Source: Gottfriedia endophytica (GTDB taxonomy: Bacteria; Bacillota; Bacilli; Bacillales; Bacillaceae_G). From it: 64,000 nucleotides of DNA. The notes under the pieces are model-generated. The model searched no databases and was not told where the DNA came from. It worked only from the letters and a program-made list of their open reading frames with translations. This document shows positions 18,129 through 26,835 of this stretch, one piece after another (the stretch's first letter is position 1; every line of letters begins with the position of its first letter). The stretch covers positions 157,515 through 221,514 of the forward strand of contig NZ_JAGIYQ010000001.1 of NCBI RefSeq assembly GCF_017814275.1, read 5' to 3'. Made by a program: the position numbers and the translations under genes.

Positions 18129-19406
18129 TTAAGTATTCATCTCGACTTTCCGACTTGGTTCGCTTAAGGATTCCCCTTTAGCTCGTCTTTCTAATGCAGG
18201 TGTAATTCGGACGAATATGAGAATGCCAATCACACCTAAACTTGTTAAAAAGAAAGAAGTCGTAAACTTTGATAGAAATGCACTTAGTGAAACCGTTAAT
18301 GAGCATATAAACATTGCTAAATTAAATGTCAAACCAGCAACAGCCATATAAGAACTTCTTGTATTTTCAGCTGGCAAATGAGCCATATAGTTTTGTTGAA
18401 CAGGAACACGTAACACTTCTGCAATCGTTGCTACAAACATCGCAGTAAATAGCAACCAAATTGAATTGCTATATGAAATCACTGCGTATCCAGCAACAAA
18501 CGCAACACAACTCCAAATAAGCGTAAGTTGATCGTTCATTCTATTCACAATCTTTGTAGCAAATAGAGCCATCACGACTACTAGAATCGTGTTCTCCGTA
18601 CGAAGGAAACCAGTCATTTCAATTCCTCCGAATGTCCAATTCAGAATGTGTTGGGTGGTCATTTCATTTGTTAACCGTATACTTATGTAATTCGTTAATT
18701 GAAATTCCATCGAAAGGACAAGTAACCCAGCGAGGACAAAATGGATAAAGAGCTTATCCCGAAATACTTCACGATAATTTGAAATCATTTTTTTAGCGTG
18801 AAGACGGATCGTTTTCGTCTCTGATTGTTGAATAATCATACTTTCTTCTACGAAAAATGTAATTAAGACCCATGTTATAAACGAGACAATTGAAAGAGCC
18901 AACAACAGTTCAAATAAATACGATTTGAATAAAAATCCACCTAACATCCCACCAATCGCGATGGATAGATTGTTCGACCAGTACATGATGGTATACATCA
19001 TTTTTCGTTCGTCCGGTTTACTTACATCAATTAACATTGCTTGATTCGCAGGGCCTGCTAATCCCCAACAAATGCTATTGACTGTCATCATGAGAAACGT
19101 TATGATCGGTGATGAAAACCACGGTGAATTACAGAACATCATCGTTATAAACGCAAATAACCGTAATGTTTCAGCAAAGACCATTATCTTTTTTCGACCA
19201 AATTGATCGGAAAAATAACCACCAAAAAAGTTAAGAATAATTCCAATAAATACATTTATCAGCAGTAGTAACCCAGCATTTTTAACGCCAAAATACTTCG
19301 ATAAATAAATTGCCATAAACGGAAAAATCATACTACCAATCGACGAACTTAAGAAAGATTCAAGTAGTCGAATTTTAATGTTTTTGTGAAATTTAAATAG
19401 ATTCAT
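18129..19406 (-). CDS. Major facilitator superfamily transporter
   Basis: A 425-residue 12-helix MFS permease, probably a drug/proton antiporter of the YttB type. The loop 2-3 motif is visible as GYFSDQFGRKKIMV. The start is the ATG at 19406 (MNLFKFHKNIKIRLLES) after GAAAGG. A start 18 codons further upstream is possible but less likely. It is a paralogue of the MFS protein at 45107-46351: both begin with an NxKIRL segment and share the GG-F/L-SDxxGRR layout. The substrate cannot be inferred. Confidence 0.82.
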   Translation of the reverse strand: MNLFKFHKNIKIRLLESFLSSSIGSMIFPFMAIYLSKYFGVKNAGLLLLINVFIGIILNFFGGYFSDQFGRKKIMVFAETLRLFAFITMMFCNSPWFSSPIITFLMMTVNSICWGLAGPANQAMLIDVSKPDERKMMYTIMYWSNNLSIAIGGMLGGFLFKSYLFELLLALSIVSFITWVLITFFVEESMIIQQSETKTIRLHAKKMISNYREVFRDKLFIHFVLAGLLVLSMEFQLTNYISIRLTNEMTTQHILNWTFGGIEMTGFLRTENTILVVVMALFATKIVNRMNDQLTLIWSCVAFVAGYAVISYSNSIWLLFTAMFVATIAEVLRVPVQQNYMAHLPAENTRSSYMAVAGLTFNLAMFICSLTVSLSAFLSKFTTSFFLTSLGVIGILIFVRITPALERRAKGESLSEPSRKVEMNT

Positions 19407-19714
19407 TAATTTGCAACCTTTCGTTTTTCTTAGTACTATTGTTTTGCCAAAAACTTGCATTATAAAAACCTTATCGGTTCTTCTTGATTTAAATTGAATG
19501 AAAATTTATCTTTTTCTAATTTTTCATTTAAATAGAATATCAGTTCTAAAGTAAAAACGCCACCTATAAAACTGAAAACCTAATTTGGTATTGAACTATT
19601 CCGGACCTTTACCAAAATTTAAAAAAGAGATGCCTGCTTGTTATCCCCATAACTAGGGAAGTACCATTTTAACAAAGCCTTATTTTAATCATTCGTTTCT
19701 ATTTTGGGTAATGT
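19407..19714. other. Intergenic stretch between the MFS gene and a terminator
   Basis: AT-rich DNA without a coding frame that I can support. The right end runs into the 19715-19756 hairpin. Nothing else seen. Confidence 0.5.
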
Positions 19715-19756
19715 AAAAAAGACGATACTTCCCGAAATAGGAAATATCGTCTTTTT
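19715..19756. terminator. GACGAT/ATCGTC-family terminator, copy 3
   Basis: AAAAAAGACGATACTTCC and GGAAATATCGTCTTTTT form a nearly perfect stem with T runs on both strands. It serves the VOC-family gene ending at 19797. Confidence 0.85.
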
Positions 19757-19796
19757 ATTCGTACAGTTTTTAGTTTATGTAATCTAAACTGTTATC

Positions 19797-20213
19797 TTAC
19801 GCTTGAGGTTTAGTATAGTTTAAATCCCAGATTACGCCGAATTTGTCTTTCACTTTACCGTATTTTGCACCCCAGAAAGTATCTTGAAGCTCCATTAACA
19901 CTGTTCCGTGTTGAGTGAAACGATCATATAATGTTTGAATTTCTTCTTCGCTTTCTAATTCAAGAGCTAATGAAATATTACTTCCAATTTCAACTGTTTT
20001 ATCTCCCATTGCATCAGACGCCATAATGAATAAATCACCTTTTTTAAACTGAGCATGAATAATCAGATTGTCAGCTTCTGGAGGAGATGGAAAATTAGCT
20101 TCTCCATAAGTTTGTAATCCCATAATTTCTCCATCAAAAATTTCTTTATAGCATTCTAATGCCTCTCTAGCATTGCCATTAAAGTATAAATAAGGTGTAA
20201 TTTGATGTTTCAT
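19797..20213 (-). CDS. VOC-superfamily protein, PhnB/YjdN-like
   Basis: A 138-residue protein of the vicinal-oxygen-chelate (glyoxalase/bleomycin-resistance) fold. The opening ITPYLYFNGNAREALECYKEIF and the following DLFIMASDAMG segment fit the PhnB-like subgroup, often annotated as a 3-demethylubiquinone methyltransferase-like domain. Enzymatic role is unknown. The ATG at 20213 follows AAAGGAG. A second VOC protein of different type follows upstream on the same strand (20365-20727). Confidence 0.82.
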   Translation of the reverse strand: MKHQITPYLYFNGNAREALECYKEIFDGEIMGLQTYGEANFPSPPEADNLIIHAQFKKGDLFIMASDAMGDKTVEIGSNISLALELESEEEIQTLYDRFTQHGTVLMELQDTFWGAKYGKVKDKFGVIWDLNYTKPQA

Positions 20214-20364
20214 TCTAAATACTCCTTTGATTTAGTAGATTTTATTTTTTATTAAATACTTTTTACTAAGATTTTTAATTACTAACATTCATAAGGTATT
20301 TCCATTATTGGGTAAAAATAAGAAAATCGATATTTTTGTCTCACTAGTTTTCGTTTAATGAATT

Positions 20365-20727
20365 TTATTTTGCTTCGCGGTCGTTATGGTAAACGCCAAA
20401 AATAAGACCTTCTGGATCTTTACAATAAGCTACATAGCCAATACCAGGAATAGCATTTTTCGGAACAACTACTTCTCCACCATTTTTCACTACTATTTCT
20501 AGATACTCATCAACAGAAGAAACCTCTACCGTATTAAAAGTTCTAGCTTCTCCATCTGGTGATGGCATAATCCCGCCATTAATTCCTTGGCCTTCATTAC
20601 CTGTAACAACAAAATAATATTCTTGGTCCCCAAACTGTTCAAACTTCCAACCAAAAACATTTGAATAAAAATCCATAGCATTTTTAGGATTTTTCACCTG
20701 AAATTCGAAGTGATTAATTCGATTCAT
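20365..20727 (-). CDS. VOC-superfamily (glyoxalase/bleomycin-resistance) protein
   Basis: A 120-residue single-domain VOC protein beginning MNRINHFEFQVKNPKNAMDFYSNVF, where the His and downstream acidic residues are candidate metal ligands. It ends YCKDPEGLIFGVYHND. Such small VOC proteins bind or modify small molecules, and the substrate is unknown. The start has an AGAGGGAAAG ribosome binding site. It stands between the PhnB-like gene and a glutamine-amidotransferase gene, each with its own spacing, so cotranscription is uncertain. Confidence 0.82.
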   Translation of the reverse strand: MNRINHFEFQVKNPKNAMDFYSNVFGWKFEQFGDQEYYFVVTGNEGQGINGGIMPSPDGEARTFNTVEVSSVDEYLEIVVKNGGEVVVPKNAIPGIGYVAYCKDPEGLIFGVYHNDREAK

Positions 20728-20917
20728 ACTTTCCCTCTATTCTTTTGGAATTTTCTTACAAACTTAATTATAAATCATTACTCAAAGCAAAACAAGAACA
20801 TACGTTTGTTTTTACAATAAATTAATGTTTTATTTGGTTTCTCAACTTTTTTACTTATCTTAAATATATAGCACTACAATTAAATTCTTAAAGAAGAATA
20901 AAATCTTAAATAAAAGA

Positions 20918-20944
20918 AGAAAAGGACCCATTCAGGTCCTTATT
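20918..20944 (-). terminator. Terminator overlapping the end of the glutamine-amidotransferase gene
   Basis: AAGGACC and GGTCCTT (20922-20941) form a stem with a six-base loop, followed on the minus strand by a T-rich run. The stop codon lies inside the hairpin. Confidence 0.7.
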
Positions 20945-21635
20945 TGATTGCATTTTGAAGAAATGCCTTAATTAATGGGTGAACAATATTTTTTAATGCT
21001 GAACGTTCAGGTTGAAAAAGCGTTCCAATAAAGAAAGGATGATTACTTAATTCCATAATGCGAGTTTCTCCTTCAGAATCTACTCCAGCAATTCTCATAC
21101 CTGCTTCCTCTAATAATGGAGCAAACTCTGGATTTAAACCATAATTACAGATTCCGTACTGTTCAACTATCTCAGTACTACCATATATATCAGCAACCTT
21201 TGAGTTTGGAGCGAGTTTAAAGTTATGTGTTTTTTCACTTACTGAACAAGTGAGAGGTGCAACCAAAAGTAACGAGGAAGTAGGATTCTCCTCAGCATGG
21301 TCTGCATCTGAAAGTCCCAACACATTTCTAGCAAACTCAATAACCATATGCTGAAAACCACCACATGTTCCTAAAAAAGGTACATTCTGTTCTCGAGCAA
21401 ATCGGATCCCATTTAAGGCGCCTTGCATACTCTTATAAGGACTTGCAGGAACTGTCCAAAGTGCTTGGAACTTTGATAGTTTTTGTTCGTAGTCATTTTC
21501 CAATGAAGTTGTTGGTATCCATTCAATTTCGATGTGGCATCCAAGATCATCTGAAGCCAATTTAATCGCTTGAGGTATCGCATTATGTGCTACAACTTCT
21601 GAATCAAAGTCACCAATTAATCCAATCTTACTCAC
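20940..21635 (-). CDS. Stand-alone class I glutamine amidotransferase, CTP-synthase-like
   Basis: A 231-residue protein resembling only the C-terminal glutaminase domain of CTP synthase. The nucleophile elbow is VPFLGTCGGFQHMVIEFARN, and the catalytic His/Glu is replaced by or represented in IGTLFQPERSA. In CTP synthase that segment is H-P-E, whereas here Gln-Pro-Glu is seen, so the histidine seems to be missing. It carries no amidoligase domain. The start is a GTG after GGGGTG. It may be an unusual amidase or a binding protein. The acceptor is unknown. Confidence 0.75.
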   Translation of the reverse strand: MSKIGLIGDFDSEVVAHNAIPQAIKLASDDLGCHIEIEWIPTTSLENDYEQKLSKFQALWTVPASPYKSMQGALNGIRFAREQNVPFLGTCGGFQHMVIEFARNVLGLSDADHAEENPTSSLLLVAPLTCSVSEKTHNFKLAPNSKVADIYGSTEIVEQYGICNYGLNPEFAPLLEEAGMRIAGVDSEGETRIMELSNHPFFIGTLFQPERSALKNIVHPLIKAFLQNAIK

Positions 21636-21805
21636 AAAAACACCCCTTCAATTTATAAATAGTTGATTTATTAAAAGAATAATTATAGAATTCTAAATCA
21701 AATATAGTCAATAAATTCTTCTTTTACGACTCTACTTTTCAGTTTAAGAGGGATCTATATGGCTATCAAAAAACATGCCAAAATCATTTTCAACTACTGA
21801 ACTCC

Positions 21806-21842
21806 ACAAAAAAAGCCGAGAAATTATCCCCGACTTTTTCCA
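21806..21842 (-). terminator. Terminator of the SRPBCC genes
   Basis: AAAAAGTCGGGG and TTCTCGGCTTTTTTT form a stem on the minus strand, followed by a T run. Confidence 0.75.
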
Positions 21843-21900
21843 TACTTTATCCACAATCCAAAAGTTGACAGGCACCTTTTCAGGCACCTTTTCAACCTTT

Positions 21901-22326
21901 TCACTCTGCCTCTACTAACTTCTTGAGCACTGTAAGAACCGACTGTTCATCTTCGTCAATAGATTCCTCAACACCAGCACCTGGTCTGTTATCGTCCTGT
22001 TCGATGGCTAGTAGTGTGATACCCTCTTTTTCATTCAGTATGTAACTCATAACAAAGTAATTTTCTGGCTTATCTTCCAATCCAGGACGAGGTGCAAAAA
22101 GGCTGTATTTAATCAACTCATGAGGTACGACTTCCAAAACCTTCCCCCATTGTTCATAGACATTCCCTTCCCATTCACTACGGAAAAGAATATCACTATC
22201 CACTTTCCAATCTGTAATCAGATTGCTACCGTACTGCCATTGTTTAACTAGTTCTGGTTTCGTCAACGCATCCCATACCTTCTTTGCAGGTGCATTGATT
22301 GTAACTTTGGAAATGTTCTTAGCCAT
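21901..22326 (-). CDS. SRPBCC/AHSA1-family protein
   Basis: A 141-residue START-like (AHSA1) domain protein. It starts with KNISKVTINAPAKKVWDALTKPELVKQW, the typical opening of the fold, and ends in an acidic helix. Such proteins bind hydrophobic ligands, and the function of this one is unknown. The ATG at 22326 follows CGAGGAG. A second SRPBCC gene of different sequence lies 60 bp upstream, and the pair is probably one operon ending in the 21806-21842 hairpin. Confidence 0.82.
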   Translation of the reverse strand: MAKNISKVTINAPAKKVWDALTKPELVKQWQYGSNLITDWKVDSDILFRSEWEGNVYEQWGKVLEVVPHELIKYSLFAPRPGLEDKPENYFVMSYILNEKEGITLLAIEQDDNRPGAGVEESIDEDEQSVLTVLKKLVEAE

Positions 22327-22386
22327 TGAATTCTCCTCGTTTTAACAGAATTGATATTATTTATCCTTCAATTCGTTAGAATAGTT

Positions 22387-22836
22387 TTATGTAAGTTCCT
22401 TCATCCTTGCATCTAACTGCTCTAAAACAAATGGCCATGCTTGTTCGTGTCCATCTCTTGATTCTTCATCAGGAAATCCAGCATGTGTAAGACGCACTTT
22501 CGCACCTTCACCATGAGATTCCAGTTCAACTGTCACAACCGTCTCTTCTCCCTTAGTTCCTTTAATCCCAGTAATCCATGTTATTTCTACAAGACGGTCT
22601 TGTTCAAGTCTTAGAAATCGACCGTAATGAGGATGACGTTGTCCTTCAAAGGCTGTCTCAAAGAAAAATGGTGTATTAACCTCACCCCTCATTATCACAG
22701 TTCCAGGTGCTGCAAACCAACTATCGAACTGCTTTGTCCACGCTTTATATAGTACATTAGGTGGTGTCTCCATTAGACGTTCTACTGTCAGGCTATGAGG
22801 TCTTGTAGAAAGATCAGGTGTTATAATAGGCTTCAT
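22387..22836 (-). CDS. SRPBCC/AHSA1-family protein
   Basis: A 149-residue AHSA1-type protein. Recognisable segments are [32 protein letters not shown], a [17 protein letters not shown] strand, and a C-terminal amphipathic helix. The start is the ATG at 22836, nine bases after GGAGG. A TTG two codons upstream is too close to that site. It is the first gene of a likely two-gene SRPBCC operon. Function is unknown. Relatives are often encoded next to ArsR-type regulators, but none is present here. Confidence 0.8.
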   Translation of the reverse strand: MKPIITPDLSTRPHSLTVERLMETPPNVLYKAWTKQFDSWFAAPGTVIMRGEVNTPFFFETAFEGQRHPHYGRFLRLEQDRLVEITWITGIKGTKGEETVVTVELESHGEGAKVRLTHAGFPDEESRDGHEQAWPFVLEQLDARMKELT

Positions 22837-23172
22837 TTTCAATGTCCTCCATTTGATTAATTTTATATTGATGTAAGTCTATCACTGTTTTATTTTTTTA
22901 GAAACATATGCGAATTGGTAAATAGAACTTATTACAAGGGGCTCTTTCCAACTATTGTTCTACTCCTTCTTAATTTCTACAAAACTATACAAGTAACCTT
23001 CATTTGATTTTAATAAATAAAGAGTTGCGATTTTCTCTACTTTTGAAGAGAATGTAATGCACAGAAATAATATAAAGGATTCAAGTACTACGATATCGAA
23101 TACACCTTAAATAGAAAATTTATGAACTAGAAGAAAAACTCACGAAGATTTGAACAAGGAGACTAGATAAAC
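22837..23172. other. Intergenic stretch between divergent SRPBCC and PrmC-like genes
   Basis: AT-rich. A minus-strand open stretch of about 45 codons (22974-23110) has neither a start codon nor a ribosome binding site and is not called. It should hold the promoters of both neighbours. Confidence 0.5.
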
Positions 23173-24003
23173 TTGAAAAATATGTCTTTAGGAAACAATC
23201 TCGATGATTCAAAAGGAGATACCATTTTTTCACTTATAGTCACAAAGCTTCGGGCCGCTGGTTGTGTTTTTGCTGAGGAAGAGGCTCGTTTACTCATCTC
23301 CACTGCACAAACCCAGGGAGATCTTGCTGATATGGTAAACCAACGAGTTTCAGGTTTACCTCTTGAATACGTTGTTGGATGGGCAGAGTTCTGCGGTGTA
23401 CGAATAGCCATAGATCCAGGGGTATTCGTCCCACGCCCACGTACTGAGTTTCTCGTTAACCAAGCCATTACTATCACTCATCCCGGGTCTGTAGTGGTTG
23501 ATTTATGTTGTGGATCAGGAGCTGTAGGTGTTGCGCTAGCTAATGCCATGGACGGAATTGAGTTGCATGCCACCGACATTGATACTGCTGCAGTACAGTG
23601 TGCCCGACGAAACATCATTCCAATGGGTGGATGTGTATACGAAGGCGATCTTTATGAGTCACTTCCTACTAATCTAAAAGGGCGTGTTAATATCTTGATT
23701 GCTAACGCACCTTACGTACCAACTAAGGCAGTCGAACTACTTCCACGAGAGGCCCGCTTACACGAGGCACGGGTAGCGCTTGACGGGGGATTGGACGGAC
23801 TAGATATCCAAAGAAGAGTAGCTGAATCCGCGACAATGTGGCTAGCACCCGGTGGTTATCTTTTAATAGAGACTAGTGTGAAGCAAGCACCACAAACTTC
23901 AGAAATCTTCTCACGAAACGGTCTGATACCACATGTGGTTTATTCTGAAGAGCTTGATGCTACTGTGGTTATCGGAACACGGCTTACAAACAAACGAGAG
24001 TAA
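23173..24003 (+). CDS. Putative PrmC-related protein N5-glutamine methyltransferase
   Basis: A 276-residue class I methyltransferase related to PrmC/HemK, which methylates release factors. It has the SAM loop VVDLCCGSGAVGVALA and an active-site motif NAPYVPT, where PrmC itself has NPPY. This matches a PrmC-related family of unknown target. The start is a TTG after AAGGAG at about 11-base spacing, and an ATG three codons later is the alternative. Its base composition is clearly richer in G+C than its neighbours, with codons such as CGG, GGG and GCC, suggesting acquisition by transfer. The genuine prmC would be expected elsewhere, next to prfA. Confidence 0.78.
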   Translation: MKNMSLGNNLDDSKGDTIFSLIVTKLRAAGCVFAEEEARLLISTAQTQGDLADMVNQRVSGLPLEYVVGWAEFCGVRIAIDPGVFVPRPRTEFLVNQAITITHPGSVVVDLCCGSGAVGVALANAMDGIELHATDIDTAAVQCARRNIIPMGGCVYEGDLYESLPTNLKGRVNILIANAPYVPTKAVELLPREARLHEARVALDGGLDGLDIQRRVAESATMWLAPGGYLLIETSVKQAPQTSEIFSRNGLIPHVVYSEELDATVVIGTRLTNKRE

Positions 24004-24038
24004 TATTCTTAAAGCTATTTTGCAAAGGTGGTTGAGTA

Positions 24039-24278
24039 ATGTTTGATCTTTTAAGAAAAATGTTTGCAATTATAGGTTTAGGATTAACGCTTTATTATTA
24101 TTTTTCAGGAAAAAACTATCATTTCATGTCGAATCCACTCATACAACTTTGCATATGGTTAATGTTCTTAATGACTGGTTTATCCGAATTAATAAAGAAA
24201 CGGACAAATATGGCTTTATGTTATTTTTCTGTGTTGGGGATTGTTTTAATTGTCGAAGTTATTTCATCAATTAGATAG
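24039..24278 (+). CDS. Small membrane protein, YczI/DUF3953-like
   Basis: A 79-residue protein with three predicted hydrophobic helices (about residues 8-22, 33-47 and 58-77) separated by short polar loops (SGKNYHFMSNP, KKRTNM). The pattern and the MTGLSEL segment resemble the DUF3953 family (B. subtilis YczI), whose role is unknown. A GGTGG-type site precedes the ATG. It is 35 bp after the PrmC-like gene and probably cotranscribed, ending at the hairpin at 24284-24332. Confidence 0.6.
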   Translation: MFDLLRKMFAIIGLGLTLYYYFSGKNYHFMSNPLIQLCIWLMFLMTGLSELIKKRTNMALCYFSVLGIVLIVEVISSIR

Positions 24279-24283
24279 GTTTT

Positions 24284-24332
24284 AAAAAGAGGATTTCAAA
24301 TTGTGATCTGAATAATTTGAAATCCTCTTTTT
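24284..24332. terminator. Bidirectional terminator
   Basis: A perfect 19-bp inverted repeat (AAAAAGAGGATTTCAAATT and complement) with T runs on both strands separates the convergent genes at 24039 and 24362. Confidence 0.9.
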
Positions 24333-24361
24333 ATAAGATTGACTCAAAATTCCTCAACAGT

Positions 24362-25177
24362 TTAGGAATCTCTTTTTCTACCAATATAAAGTAAATGAGA
24401 CGACATACCTAGAATATAAGGGTCCACTGCTCTTTCTATAATTAATTCTATTATTTTACCTACCTCTTTTTCCCCTTTGTCTTTCCAGTAATCCCAGTTT
24501 TCATTTGTTAAGATGGAAGCAACATTCGAGCCAATCAGTTCTATACTCTCAAATCCTTGCTGTTCCATGAAAGGTTTGATATCTTCAATATCGAAATAAT
24601 ATGCTCCTGTAAAACGCCCTTCATCTGCATGATTAAAACATCCAGTTTTAGAAAATTGATTTATTGAATCCATATTATTATTCGGTTTCCAATTTTCTGG
24701 ATACAGTAGTGATGAAAAAATATGCTTAATTCTAGGCATAAAGGCAACAAATATAATGCCATCTTTTTTTGTTACTCTATGTAATTCATTTACTGCCTTA
24801 ATTCGGTCATTTTCTTCCTGTAAATGATACAAAGGACCAAGCATTAACGATGCGTCGAATTGTTCGTCTTTTAAACTAGTAAGCTCTTTCGCATCAGCAA
24901 CATAAAATCCATTGAATTGCTTGGCTAAATCAAGTTCTTCAGCTTTGCTTTTAGCAACTTCAACCAATTTTGGCGTAAAATCAGTTAATGTTACAGTATA
25001 GCCATTTTTCGCAAGTACCATTGCATATTTCCCTGGGCCAGCCCCGTTATCTAGTATATTCCCTGTCTTTGGAATATATTTATTGATATAGTGCCAATTT
25101 ACTTGAAATTCGATTGGCTCCCGATCTAGTCGCCCCCATTCGTCAAATTGGTTATAGTAATTAATGATTTTATTCAT
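24362..25177 (-). CDS. Class I SAM-dependent methyltransferase
   Basis: A 271-residue methyltransferase. Motif I is ILDNGAGPGKYAMVLA, motif II the acidic TLTDFTPKLVEVAK, and the post-I and motif IV region is FDASLMLGPLYHLQEENDR. The GPLYHL sequence is frequent in small-molecule methyltransferases of Bacillus. The substrate is unknown. The ATG at 25177 has a GGGTGAG site. It is convergent with the PrmC-like and YczI-like genes, and a strong terminator lies between them. Confidence 0.85.
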   Translation of the reverse strand: MNKIINYYNQFDEWGRLDREPIEFQVNWHYINKYIPKTGNILDNGAGPGKYAMVLAKNGYTVTLTDFTPKLVEVAKSKAEELDLAKQFNGFYVADAKELTSLKDEQFDASLMLGPLYHLQEENDRIKAVNELHRVTKKDGIIFVAFMPRIKHIFSSLLYPENWKPNNNMDSINQFSKTGCFNHADEGRFTGAYYFDIEDIKPFMEQQGFESIELIGSNVASILTNENWDYWKDKGEKEVGKIIELIIERAVDPYILGMSSHLLYIGRKRDS

Positions 25178-25211
25178 ACACTCACCCGTCTTCTGTAAAT
25201 TTAATTAAAAG

Positions 25212-25252
25212 AAAAAAATCCTTAGACTGTAAACTACAAGTCTAAGGATTTT
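25212..25252 (-). terminator. Terminator (CCTTAG/CTAAGG family, copy 1)
   Basis: AATCCTTAGAC and GTCTAAGGATT form a perfect stem. The loop TGTAAACTACAA is nearly shared with the hairpin at 26787-26826. It ends the gene at 25292-25759. Confidence 0.85.
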
Positions 25253-25291
25253 GGCAAACAAATGTCTAATCGATAAACTAATCGAAATAAA

Positions 25292-25759
25292 TCATGATTG
25301 AATTTCTTCTAAATCTTTCAACAGCCATCCTTTACTTTCTTCAACTATTACTTGCGAAGTGTAGTCATACGCTTTTTGTAATTCAGTTTTACATTTTTCT
25401 AGATCATTTAATACTTTATAAGCTCTTGCGGCTGCTTCATAAGCATACGCTTTGTAAAATGGCGCTATATCAGAATTGTTACTTACATCAATACATTTGT
25501 TAGCGTAATGTAATGCCGTTTCACCTTGTCCGATAACAGCATAAACTCTTGCTAACTGCCAGTAACCTATTGATATATTAGTAGGTGTATGCTCCTCTAC
25601 TTGGGTCCAGTGCCAGAAAGAACTATGACATAAGTGAACCATTTCCTCGTCCTCGTTGGCTGTTCTACTTTCTTTTTCAAGATGCTCCCAAACCTTATTA
25701 AAGCATGATGCAGCAAGTTGCCTATGTGTAAAGCTAGGTTTTTGTACAGTCTCTTCCAC
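25292..25759 (-). CDS. TPR-like helical repeat protein, unknown function
   Basis: I do not recognise a named family. The 155-residue protein is all-helical, with tetratricopeptide-like spacing: ISIGYWQLARVYAVIGQGE, then TALHYANKCIDVSNNSD, and YKAYAYEAAARAYKVLND, then EKCKTELQKAYDY. A scaffold or protein-binding role is likely. The start is a GTG with a GGGGG site. It is flanked by terminators and appears to be a single-gene unit. Confidence 0.65.
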   Translation of the reverse strand: MEETVQKPSFTHRQLAASCFNKVWEHLEKESRTANEDEEMVHLCHSSFWHWTQVEEHTPTNISIGYWQLARVYAVIGQGETALHYANKCIDVSNNSDIAPFYKAYAYEAAARAYKVLNDLEKCKTELQKAYDYTSQVIVEESKGWLLKDLEEIQS

Positions 25760-25874
25760 ACTACTTCCCCCTTTATTGATTATTCCAATCCTATCTATAT
25801 TTTAAGAAAATTCAGATATTAAATCAATAAAAAGAGGACTAACCCTTGAAAAAGATAAAATCTATTTTTCTTGC

Positions 25875-26636
25875 TTAGGATTCCATTCCAGTAGACATTG
25901 CTACCTTTTTTAAATAATAGATTTCTTCTCTCATCATGTGATCAGCCATTAAAGCTGAAAATGTACCTAGCACCTGATGAGATAGTTCTAACTCTTCTAT
26001 TTCTTTTAAAAAGGCTTGAAACAATTTGATTTCTAACGTTACATCATTATTGTATTTACTAAGTGCTGGAAAAGTTGAGAGGTTCGTTCTTAAATACCCT
26101 GTCAATTCAACGGCTTTAAGATAGAACTGCTCAAAATGTTTTGTAAATTTCTCACTTTTTTTCTGAAGTTTATTTTCAGTTGCATCTAGATTAATCATAA
26201 TGGCACCTGCATGGCCAGCTGCATCTAATGTCCATAATAAGTGGTGGTGTAATTCATGAAATATTGGAGGGTTTTGATTCTTTTTTAAATAAGAAAGGAC
26301 AAGTAAATACTCTTCTAATTCATTTACCATATGGTTAAGAAATGTTGAACTTAGGTGAAAAGAGAAATCTGATGTTAACTTTTTTTCTAGTAAATTTAAT
26401 TTAAAACTTCTTAGATTTTGTGCACTTTTTTCGGCATTACTTGTTATTTCGTCAAGATTACCTCCACTTTTTAAACTGGCCAATAATCCGTTAAATGTTT
26501 GAATAAAATTTTTGGCTACTTGTATTTCCTGTTGTTCCTTTTCAACCAATGCATCTAATATAAATTGAGAATGATCTCTTAGTATTTGTAACCAAAACGA
26601 ATGTTCATACGTGGCAGCTTGAGCAAAGCTCTGCAT
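25875..26636 (-). CDS. DUF2935 family protein (hemerythrin-like four-helix protein)
   Basis: A 253-residue helical protein of the DUF2935 type. Two related halves carry His/Glu-rich helices: TYEHSFWLQILRDHSQFI and later LHHHLLWTLDAAGHAGAI, which could bind a di-iron or other metal centre. Function is unknown. Relatives are common in spore-forming Firmicutes. The ATG at 26636 follows AAGGAGG. It is a monocistronic minus-strand gene. Confidence 0.78.
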   Translation of the reverse strand: MQSFAQAATYEHSFWLQILRDHSQFILDALVEKEQQEIQVAKNFIQTFNGLLASLKSGGNLDEITSNAEKSAQNLRSFKLNLLEKKLTSDFSFHLSSTFLNHMVNELEEYLLVLSYLKKNQNPPIFHELHHHLLWTLDAAGHAGAIMINLDATENKLQKKSEKFTKHFEQFYLKAVELTGYLRTNLSTFPALSKYNNDVTLEIKLFQAFLKEIEELELSHQVLGTFSALMADHMMREEIYYLKKVAMSTGMES

Positions 26637-26786
26637 TTTTATCCTCCTTAATCCTTATTCCTGTTTCTAAATGATATTAAGGAAGGACAAATTTTATCCG
26701 ATTATCTTTAAAATCTGTAGAATCATTTAATAGTTAAACAAAAGGTAGGATCTTTTCTTACAATGAACAGCATACGGAAAATTTTA

Positions 26787-26826
26787 AAAAACCCTTAGAC
26801 CAGTAAACTACTAGCCTAAGGATTTT
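26787..26826 (-). terminator. Terminator (CCTTAG/CTAAGG family, copy 2)
   Basis: AACCCTTAGAC and GCCTAAGGATT pair around CAGTAAACTACTA, closely resembling 25212-25252. It lies just after the isochorismatase-family gene at 26836. Confidence 0.8.
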
Positions 26827-26835
26827 ATTGATACC

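Noticed and set aside
22974-23110. Open minus-strand stretch of about 45 codons ending in YSFVEIKKE
   Set aside because: No start codon or ribosome binding site, and the family is unrecognised. It could be chance, though a C-terminal gene scar is possible.
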